Shown here: positions 21,410-29,201 of the stretch, one piece after another | How positions within the stretch are numbered: position 1 is the first letter of the stretch | Layout of the letters: each line of letters starts with the position of its first letter | DNA from: Odiellus spinosus | Taxonomy: Eukaryota; Arthropoda; Arachnida; Opiliones; Phalangiidae | DNA length: 64,000 nt | Direction of reading: 5' to 3' | NCBI GenBank assembly: GCA_963920705.1 | Contig: OY987232.1 | Location: 20,181,442-20,245,441, forward strand | Translations under genes and position numbers: made by a program | The notes under the pieces: generated by a model | Database searches by the model: none | What the model was told of the DNA's origin: nothing | Seen by the model: the letters and a program-made list of their open reading frames with translations, nothing else

Positions 21410-21660
21410 AAGGGGGGGGGGGGGGGGGAGGGCCACCTGGGAAGAGAAGCTCCGGATCTTCAGGCTGACTCTCCAGGGAGGCCGCCCCCCCTTCCCCCTA
21501 GCATCACAGCCCCTCCTCCGCCACCATCAATGGCCCATGGACCCTCGAGGAGGAAGTCTTTCCCTATAAAAGTAATTGCGTTTCTATTTTAAGAGCGTCA
21601 TCAGCCTTCAAAATGCAAACTAACCAATCATTTTCATGACAGAAAAATTGCGAGGGTCCG
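21410..21660 (+). repeat. G-rich GGATW block, copy 2
   Basis: Begins with a run of about 16 G and continues GGGAGGGCCACCTGGGAAG to the same CCTATAAAAG and CAAACTAACCAATCATTTT as at 13,576 and 25,786. In one frame it reads EEKLRIFRLTLQGG and RPPFPLASQP. Confidence 0.7.
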
Positions 21661-21920
21661 TGGTTTCTTATCATTTCTTGACTATTTAATTTAATCAATT
21701 TATCCAATTAAAACTTATTACACCCTAATTGTAATAAGTGGCAGATGAGCTTCAAGATCTCAATCAATGGGGGAAAAAAGTACGTTTTGTTGATTGCAAA
21801 AATGTTTAAGGAGGAAAAGAAACTTATTTCTTAAGTTATACATTTCGAATTAAACCAGATTTGGTTTTTAACGAGAGTTTATAACCAGTTTTGATCGCTC
21901 TTAGTTTAAATACCACCTAG

Positions 21921-22098
21921 TTAAGAACAGAAATTGCTTCAATCACGCAAATGATAGAATTAAAAACTAGAATTAACGATATAACGACTGAAAATTCTAA
22001 GTTGACAACTCGGAATTTAGAGAAAGAGGCCCTAAGTTGCGGACTTAAATCAAAACTTAACACTTTCTAAAGATAAAATGTCTCAAATATTGGTAAAA
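21921..22098 (+). pseudogene. Coiled-coil exon I of the zinc-finger family
   Basis: A phase-0 frame from a weak CTAG acceptor reads LRTEIASITQMIELKTRIND then ITTENSKLTTRNLEKEALS, a clear heptad pattern. It is then frameshifted near 22,065; after a one-base shift SKDKMSQIL leads to a GTAAAA donor. Confidence 0.4.
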
Positions 22099-22151
22099 CC
22101 AAGCGAAAACGAGACATTATGACTAAAACAACGCAATATTTATCTTTACAG

Positions 22152-22380
22152 AAACTCCCAAACTGAAATTCCGGAGTTGAAGATAAGCAACTTGGAAAAT
22201 ACGATTGCGTTACAACAAAGGGCAGCAGAGTCAATGGTTGAGACAATCATCCATTTAAAAAAGCAAATAAACGCATACTCTTCTAAGGTTGGCAATAATT
22301 GGGTCAACGATAACGTTTGGATTAACCAGGGGGCTAGATTACTCTGTACTTCCTCGAAGCTTTTTCTATCACAGGGTAAA
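22152..22380 (+). CDS. Coiled-coil exon II of the zinc-finger family
   Basis: A TTTACAG acceptor and GTAAGT donor bound 229 nt. The frame reads TEIPELKISNLENTIALQQR, then AAESMVETIIHLKKQINAYS, then a non-coil tail with NWVNDNVWINQGARLLC. Leucine/isoleucine heptads suggest dimerisation. Nothing in the tail resembles a nuclear-receptor ligand-binding domain. It lies 1 kb downstream of the finger cluster; linkage to it is inferred from order and the similar coil at 14,257. Confidence 0.45.
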
Positions 22381-22410
22381 GTAAGTTCGTAGCCGTGGTG
22401 ATTGCGGGGA

Positions 22411-22880
22411 ATATCACCCGCAATCAAAAACATGAAAAATTGATACTCAAGTTTAAGTTCCTCCGAGTCAAACCATCCGTTTCGAAGATCATCTTGTTCG
22501 GACGTACGAATCCAAGGAGGGTGACGAAGAAGAAGAAGACGCTACGGAATCCTTCGTCAGGCTGTCATCGGTAAGAAGGAGCGAGCTCCTTTGTCCTTCG
22601 AAGAGGAAATTCGGAGAGTCTGTGGAATGAGTGCATTAAGGCCTCCAAATAGGGATAGGCCCCCGCAATCAAAACCGTAAAAAACGATACCAAAGTTCAA
22701 TTCCAGAAAGTGAAAACTATCGGTTTCGAAGATCGTCTTGTTCGGGCGTTCGAATCCAAGGAGGAATAGTTCGTCACGCTTTCATCGGTAAGAAGGAACG
22801 AGAACCTTTGTCCTTTGAACTTTCGAAGAGGAAATTGGGACTCTTTGGGAGAGTCAGTGGAATGAGCGCATTTAGGCCTC
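22411..22880 (+). repeat. Tandem pair of ~240-bp coding-like units
   Basis: Both units run from CCGCAATCAAAA to GTGGAATGAG and contain frames reading TIRFEDHLVRTYESKEG with an acidic DEEEEDA stretch (unit 1) and TIGFEDRLVRAFESKEE then TAG (unit 2), each continuing FV.LSSVRR. The frame is conserved but both are interrupted. It may be another decayed exon of the array or a separate duplicated gene fragment. Confidence 0.5.
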
Positions 22881-23545
22881 GGCGAGGTCCGCTCTTCTCA
22901 TCCAAAGACCCCCAAACATTCCGCAAACACGTAATAACCGATAACTGAAACGCGCTGGCCATTTTGTAATCAACGGTCTTTTAAAAGTCAATAATAAAGT
23001 TAAGTTACGATGGCGAAACGTGATGGCGAATTTAGGCGAAAGCCGCGAAACACAATGGCGACATAACGAGTCATTTCCTGTCCAGAAACGTGGCGTCAGT
23101 GCGTCACTGGCGTGGGGCTCGCGATGAGTCCGGAAATAAGGAATTTCTTCCCGGTCAAAACGCGGCACTCCGGCACATACCCTTGACCAAAAACACTAGC
23201 GGCGAGTTAACCGTATAAACGTAACATCTAACTTCAACACTATTTTAAACCGGGAAATCCCCTGACCTACTCGTGAATGGGAATCCACTAATTAACCGAG
23301 TTTAAAGTCTCTCCCTGTAATTTATAATCTATCGCTTATCAGAATTCGCGAGGATACTACTGATAACGAGATCACGTGATATCATCTAGTAGAATCCTAG
23401 AACAGGGTGAGAAATAAACGGAAGTTACGGAACCTAAAAAAGGATATGACGTAAGAACTACTACCAACTAAAATCGTCATTTAACACGGAAAAATCAACT
23501 TCACATAAATATTGACCGTGGAAAAAAAGAATATTTTTAAAATAG
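22881..23545. other. Stretch without supported genes
   Basis: CpG-rich sequence with repeated GATGGCGAA words. A short repeat at 23,440-23,530 is the inverse of the CACGGTCAATA repeat at 28.1, 28.2 and 38.5 kb. The open frames on the minus strand show no recognisable domains. Confidence 0.45.
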
Positions 23546-23547
23546 AC

Positions 23548-24322
23548 CTAGGTTACGTCGTGACGTCACTATCGGCTGCTTAATTAAAAAACCTTTAAAA
23601 AATGTGGCCAATTTTAAAGCAGTATATAAACCCCGCTCCTCTGAATAATAATCGTAATTTTTTAGCGTGTTATACGCGTGTGGGTATATCAGGAGGCGAT
23701 ATCCCATGGGTAATTATGGATACCAATTAGTTAAGTAATCTTTAACACTTTAATTGTATAGGGTTTTAGGCATTTATATGGCATGCAATAGTTGCGTTGT
23801 TTTCTCTATATCAATTTACTATAATTACGTTGCAGATTAGTTTTATAGTTTATAGTTTTAGCTTCTTTAGTTTGTTGGAAATTGAGCTATTTTAGTCCTT
23901 GGGTTTAGAGAGATATGAGGGTAGAAACTAATTAGACTTGGAGCGCTTGAAGGTCTTATTGATGTTATAAGAGGAAGGTGTAGAGTGAAAGTCTAAGATG
24001 ATCAGTGGCAGAGAGTGACAATGTACTTGGCATCTTAGGTCCTCTGGAAGTTTGAGTCGATGTTATCTACATCCGAAACAATCTTCTAAAACTAATAATT
24101 GTTTATTTTCTTGGCATTGATTCTTAATTATTATTCTTAGTCTGACTTCTAGGTATTCCAGTGAGGAAGGCGGTACGACCAGTTTTGGCCCACAAAGATC
24201 TGCCTCATCTCCGCCTTCCTCGCGGGTCTTAATCAACATCCTTAGGAGACGCTGGACATTGGAGGGGCCACCTGGAATGAGACCATCAAGATCTTAAGGC
24301 CGATCATCCAGGGAGGCCCCTC
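23548..24322 (+). pseudogene. NYGYQ module, copy B (splice donor lost)
   Basis: Promoter, exon 1 (ATG at 23,706, MGNYGYQL), intron and exon 2 (from 24,153) are ~95% similar to copy A. The exon 1 donor has changed from GTAAGT to TTAAGT, giving MGNYGYQLVK and a stop if unspliced. Exon 2 has a small deletion after HKDL that shifts the frame. Confidence 0.7.
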
Positions 24323-24349
24323 CGTGTCTTAATAATTTTCATTGTAATC

Positions 24350-24492
24350 ATGGAATTCCAGCTTCTGTGTTTGGTAAGAATTATTACGATAAACTTTAAT
24401 GAAAAGTTCGAGATTTAATATTTATTCGTCTTAGGTTGGCGGTGTCGGTTTGAATCTAACTGCCGCTGACCGTGTGGTCATAGGTTTTTCAT

Positions 24493-24526
<34 letters not shown>

Positions 24527-24752
24527 CGTAGAAAAATTTAAATATGTTTAACTTTCACGGAAATGATGAAATACTTTCGGGGAAAGTTTGAAAACATTAA
24601 TTTTTCATGGAAATATTAAATCATTATAGTTTTTTACGGATAGGAAATGAATTATTCGCATCTTTTCATGGAGAAATTGACATTTTTTTTCCGTGGAAAT
24701 GTTAAAATATTTGTTTTTCCACGAAAGTTGTTCAAATATTTGAGTGTGATAT
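24350..24752 (+). pseudogene. Finger-exon stub fused to a captured ERCC6L fragment
   Basis: After MEFQLLCL the sequence becomes a copy of ERCC6L: the end of intron 10 (GGTAAGAATTATTACG), the acceptor and the first ~45 bp of exon 11 ([14 protein letters not shown]). It then jumps at GTGGTCAT/AGGTTTTTCATGG into intron 12 sequence (matching about 32,978-33,195). The ~835 bp between, including all of exon 12, is absent. The fragment is in the same orientation as its source about 8 kb downstream. Confidence 0.85.
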
Positions 24753-24789
24753 GGTTTTTAACGAGATTTTATAGTTCGTTTATCTAGAA

Positions 24790-24841
24790 ATTTTACAGTG
24801 CTTATATAAAGTTATTCCTCCGACTAATATTCATTGTAATC
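24790..24841 (+). promoter_or_regulatory. TATA module upstream of the intact zinc-finger exon
   Basis: GCTTATATAAAG lies about 40 bp before the ATG and is followed by TTCCTCCGACTAATATTCA. The same module precedes D3 (20,368), D4 (20,692) and D7 (25,144), and a variant (GGATATATAAAGC) precedes D2. An ACAG just before it could instead be a splice acceptor opening an in-frame AYIKLFLRLIFIVI extension, so promoter versus exon is unresolved. Confidence 0.5.
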
Positions 24842-25077
24842 ATGGAATTCCAGATCCCTTGTTTGGCATGTGGAGGAGTCGCGTATCACAACCACTACGG
24901 CGCATGGGTGTGCGACGCATGCCAGAAATTCTTTAAAAAACACATGGATAAACTTGATTTAAAATGCAGGAATGAAAAAAAATGCATAATTACTATATCA
25001 ACCAGAAATGAATGCAAATGCTGCAGGCTACTTAAATGCTTAGGCATAAATATGAAATTAAAAGAAAAAGTGGCTGC
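24842..25077 (+). CDS. Intact nuclear-receptor-type C4 zinc-finger exon (D6)
   Basis: The frame from ATG encodes a full nuclear-receptor DNA-binding domain, ending in a consensus GTAAGT donor (phase 2). Ligands are Cys7, 10, 24, 27 and Cys42, 48, 58, 61 with spacing 2-13-2-14-5-9-2, plus Cys66. HNHYGAWVCDACQKFFKK carries the recognition helix; the P-box is CDACQK instead of the usual CEGCKG. RNECKCCRLLKCLGINM matches the second finger, with INM where GM is usual. The spacing between modules is one residue shorter than typical. It could be joined to the acidic exon at 25,574 and then to coil exons. No ligand-binding domain follows; by analogy with Knirps-type NR0 receptors it could act as a DNA binder. 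The gene as a whole may or may not be functional. Confidence 0.75.
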
Positions 25078-25188
25078 GTAAGTTGTAGATTTATGATACG
25101 GTTTTTAACGAGATTTTGTAGTTCGTTTATCTAGAAATTTTACAGTGCTTATATAAAGTTATTCCTCCGACTAATATTCATTGTAATC

Positions 25189-25424
25189 ATGGAATTCCAG
25201 ATAGCTTGTTTGGTGTGTGGTGGATTTGCCTACCAAAAACACTATGGAGCTATAACCTGCGAGGCATGCCAAAAATTCTTCAAAAAACACGTGGATAAGC
25301 TTAACTTAAAATGCAAGAACCAAAAAAAATGAGTTATATCGCCCGAAACGAGAAATGAATGCAAATGCTGCAAGCTACTCAAATGCTTCGGCATAAATAT
25401 GAAGATAAAAGAAAAAGTGGCTGC
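25189..25424 (+). pseudogene. Zinc-finger exon D7 (TGA at a zinc ligand)
   Basis: Reads MEFQIACLVCGGFAYQKHYG and CEACQKFFKKHVDKLNLKC. A TGA then stands at the position of the sixth ligand (Cys48 of D6). The remainder (SPETRNECKCCKLLKC) is intact, and the donor GTAAGT is present. Apart from this one codon the exon is open. Confidence 0.8.
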
Positions 25425-25573
25425 GTAAGTTGTAGATTTATGATACGGTTTTTAACGAGATTTTGTAGTTCGTTTATCAGTTTCGATTCATCGCGTGCTT
25501 TTTTTTTTTTTTTTTAATCGATAGTTTATTACGATTGACCTTTTGTTAAATTTAATCTTAATTTCTGATGTAG

Positions 25574-25621
25574 AGCGGCATCTGGTCTAATTGAAGATTC
25601 CGATTTAAACATTGTTGAGGA
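25574..25621 (+). CDS. Acidic linker exon (copy B)
   Basis: A 48-nt exon bounded by GATGTAG and GTAAGTT. Joined in phase to finger exon D6 or D7, it reads AASGLIEDSDLNIVE. The next exon at 25,753 continues in phase as EINLDEANASK. Confidence 0.5.
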
Positions 25622-25752
25622 GTAAGTTGTATAATATTTCTATTTTTCATCGAGATTTTTAAGTCTTTTTTAATCGATTGATCGATCATTCTTATTTTAA
25701 TCAACTTGGTTTATTAATTATAGGCTAAATTTAATTTTAATTATTTTTATAG

Positions 25753-26010
25753 AATCAATTTGGATGAAGCCAACGCCTCCAAGGGGGGGAGGGCCACCTG
25801 GGGACGAGAAGCTCGGGATCTTCAGGCTGACTCTCCAGGGAGGCCGCCCCCCCTTCCCCCTTGCGTCACAGCCCCTCCTCCGCCACCATCAATGGCCCAT
25901 GGACCCTCGAGGAGGAAGTCTTTCCCTATAAAAGTAATTGCGTTTCAATTTTAAGAGCGTCATCAGCCTTCAAAATGCAAACTAACCAATCATTTTCATG
26001 ACAGGAAAAA
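25753..26010 (+). pseudogene. KLDEA exon with G-rich block, copy B
   Basis: Nearly identical to 13,546-13,810, including the GGGGGGG insertion point after GCCTCCAA, the block end at CCTATAAAAG and the following CAAACTAACCAATCATTTT. Part of the A/B segmental duplication. Confidence 0.5.
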
Positions 26011-26589
26011 TTGCGAGGGTCCGTGAGTTAACCCACTTGTTGAAGAATTCTCTAGGGTGGGAATCTCGAGTCTGCGCTTCGCGACAAAAGTGAATGAAAC
26101 AAAAACAAATCGAATTTTTATTTGTAAAAATTATTTTATAGAAAATAAATTTTTTGTTTAATAAAAAGTAACCTTTCTTTTTATCTAAAAATTCTACGAT
26201 TATTATCATGACCGTAAAAGCGTGTAGAAAAGGATACGGGGATAGATTAAAATGGAGGAAAAGGACATCTAAGTTTTAGCTTTATATTTAATCAGATATG
26301 GTTTTGTAGTTCATTTTGATTTTAAATTAAGTTTTTTTTTTAATCACTTATTTTAATCAACCTAGTTTATTAATCATCGCTTAAATTGAATCCTAATTCC
26401 TGATTAAACGATTCAATTTACGCTCCAAATATATTTTATTTCTAAATAGTGATTTGAGAATGGAAAAAAAGTGTTAAAAATTACAATAGATACCCTGCAA
26501 AGCGCAATTACCTTGCAATTAAACGCTAAGCCTATTCGCTCCTCGAGGTAACGTTTATTTCGTCCAATTCCGCGAAAATTCGAATTATC

Positions 26590-26870
26590 GCTTAATTTTT
26601 AATTCTAATTTACTAATTACTTAATAAGTTCCTTTAACCGGAAATTCCGAAGCCACGCTTTCCCAGAGTTTGAAATTGGTAACTTAATGGTTTCTAGCCT
26701 CGCCATTGGCTAACATTTTACGACTCGCCATTGGACGAAGTCTTAAGAGGAGCGGAGGACTCCCTCTCGCTCTCGGCGTAATTGTTTTAATTTCAATTAA
26801 ATTATAGTTCAACTTTATATTTAATTGAATCTAGTAAGAAAATAATTTATTGACGGATTTTTAATTTGGT
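26590..26870 (+). repeat. CTAGCCTCGCCATTGGC dispersed repeat, copy 2
   Basis: Copy of 14,395-14,680 carried by the segmental duplication, with a few indels (for example the TTAATTAC deletion near 26,610). Confidence 0.75.
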
Positions 26871-27384
26871 TAATTAAAGTTTCGTTTAGGCCTAAATGCA
26901 ATTTAGTAAGTAGCAACGTCTACATTATAGAAGAAAATCATTTGTTCAGCCTAAGATTAGAGCAGGCGTAAGCTTCTAGCTTTATTGATAACTCCTATTT
27001 AATATCGTTGAACTAGTTCAAAGGGGTTTTCTATACGCTATGCTCTTAGGCTGATATTTGAATAATTTTTCAATGCGGTAAGTCAGAGATAGCCTTCACC
27101 GCGGTTAATCAAAGAATAAAATTTGACCGGAATTTTGAAAATTTGCGTAAGAAGTGTTCCTAAAGTTAGAACAAAACCAAGCTACATTTAATACGGTAAA
27201 ACCTGGATATAAATGTATTTAATCCTCCCAGAAATTAATTGTAACGAGGTTTTACAAACAAATATAAAGCCAGAAACCAATTGTTTAATGAGAAAACGTA
27301 GATATTCCAAAGATATCGTTCGATATCAATCAACATTTATTGAAAATTTCTAATATTTACATAAATAACTTGATAAACAGATTT

Positions 27385-27965
27385 TTAATTGAGCACCGCT
27401 TCTTCTTCTGGAGCGTTTCGATATTTTCCGCGCATTTTTTTAGGTAAAGGTACGATGCTTGGACAAGGAACCTGACCTTGAACTTCGCAGATGCAGTGAC
27501 GTTGGCACGAACTTCCGAAATAAGCTGGATTGTCTTCTTGTTTCAGCGCTTCCATTTTAAGTTGGGCTTCGGATTTACCGAGAATGCTTCGTACTCTTTC
27601 CAAAATTTCGTCTTTCGATTTACCATCAAAATCCATTAAAATATCGCGACCATCTTCCAACCAAGTCCGGGCGAAGGGAGTTGGGGTTAAGTTTCGAAAA
27701 GATAAAACCTACATATTACGAGATGTCGGAATGAATATCGTTTAAACGGAAAGCTTTTTTTCATTTATATCACCTGTACTTCCGGGTTTTTATAGAGAAT
27801 TTGAGGGAAATGCCAAAATACAAATTCTTTCATTCCGGCGTGATGTTGTCCTTTAAGATTAAAATGAACCGTAAAGATCTTTACGTTACTTCTAAAGACG
27901 ATTTTCCCAGCTTCGAGATATTTTAAAGTTCGTCGAATAGGCGCGGGTCCTCGCATAAAAGGCAT
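27385..27965 (-). CDS. MRPS25: Mitochondrial small ribosomal subunit protein mS25
   Basis: Component of the mitochondrial small ribosomal subunit, made in the cytosol and imported. Two exons (27965-27774 and 27708-27385) join in phase 0 to 171 aa; the human protein has 173. Exon 1 reads MPFMRGPAPIRRTLKYLEAG and ends FPQILYKNPEVQ. Exon 2 starts VLSFRNLTPTPFARTWLEDG and carries the CICEVQGQVPCPSIVPLPK and MRGKY block typical of the family, including the conserved cysteines. The intron is 65 nt. An AATAAA signal on the minus strand lies about 45 nt past the stop (27,341-27,336). It is divergent from ERCC6L, with 1.2 kb between the two starts. Confidence 0.97.
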
Positions 27966-28099
27966 ACTTAAACTATTTTAATTGAAATTAATTCGAATCG
28001 ACTCGGGGAGTCGGGGACTACCAGTTCCTTTTAACCCTAAGCTCCCGTGACCTTTAGCAGACGACACGACAGACAACGCAAAATAACCTTCCAAGAATC

Positions 28100-28300
28100 T
28101 ACGGTCAATACTCAATATTTACGTGAAGTTGATTTTCCGTGTTAAACCTCGATTTTAGTTGGCAGTAGTTGTTCTGACGTCATATCCTTTTTTTCATATC
28201 CGCTTTAAAAAAAGCCTATTTCTAGCCCCTGTTCCACGGTCAATATTTTCGTGAAGTTGATTTTCTGGGTTAAATTTCGATTTTAGTTGGCAGTATTTTT
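28100..28300 (+). repeat. Two copies of the CACGGTCAATA dispersed repeat
   Basis: ACGGTCAATA, GTGAAGTTGATTTTC, TCGATTTTAGTTGGCAGTA and ACGTCATATCC occur twice here (about 28,101-28,190 and 28,228-28,295), once at 38,488-38,575 and once inverted at 23,440-23,530. Two copies sit directly upstream of MRPS25. Confidence 0.75.
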
Positions 28301-28364
28301 AAATAGCAGGGGCGGAAACAAGCGATATAGTTCGAACAATGATTTGTAGATCCCTGCAGCCCTG

Positions 28365-28665
28365 CTGTCAAGGAGGATTAGACAAGGAGAGGAAATGTGG
28401 GGCTGCGTTGAGTTAGAGAGAGAAGAGCCAACCTCCCACTCGGGTGGAAAGGGGGGATAGGAAATTCTCGAGGTAAACTGTTGTCACGTGGTCGCTAGCT
28501 AGCGCGTCTCATAAAGGATTCGTTTTACCCACGCGACAATATTTTACCACGAAACGTCTCTACCCCCGTTCTCCCAGAGTGGGAGTTTAGGCCGACGCAG
28601 TAGGAACCGCGCCGTCCCCACATTTCTTCTCCTTGTCTAATCCTCCTTGCTGCTGTTAAGGTGGA
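28365..28665. repeat. Inverted repeat with ~33-bp arms
   Basis: AAGGAGGATTAGACAAGGAG followed by GAAATGTGGGG near 28,369-28,402 is matched in reverse near 28,617-28,652 with one mismatch. The ~215-bp interior includes GCTAGCTAGC and two purine-rich tracts. The antisense open frame across it is probably incidental. Confidence 0.65.
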
Positions 28666-29201
28666 ACCAGAACGTGGTCCGTGGAAAAGTTCAGAACACT
28701 GAGAAGGACAGAGCGATGTACATTTGTCTTTGTCTCGTTGTTTAAGTTTAAAATTAAGGAAAGTACTTAAATTTTTAAGTATCAAAGTCATTAATATTTA
28801 TAAATATAACGGTACGAACTAAAAATAGAGAATGGAGAAAGAATTTTCGTAATTAACCCGTTTGCTCCCGCGAGTACCGTCTTTTACGCCAAGGCTTAAG
28901 GCAAAATCATTTTCAAATTTAGAAACTGAGATCATTCAAATACTAATAGTAATAGGTAAGAATGTTTTGAAAATAATTAAGCTATTATAGATCTTCCCCT
29001 ATTTTATTCTTCGTAGTTTGAACCAATATTTAAGATTAGTTTCGAATTAGGGTTAACAGATCGATTCCAATAAGTTATTAGTGATCAAATCTATTACGTT
29101 AAAACGGTTAAATGCTAAATGTTGGGTATTAATTTGTAGTTGGAGAGTGGAGACTGGAGACCAACACCTTGGATTAAGAATTCTTAATCCAAGCTAGCAC
29201 G

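Noticed and set aside
28525-28791. Minus-strand 88-codon frame upstream of ERCC6L
   Set aside because: It crosses one arm of an inverted repeat and has no domain; similarity of GPRSGSTLT to a shadow frame at 41.0 kb looks coincidental.
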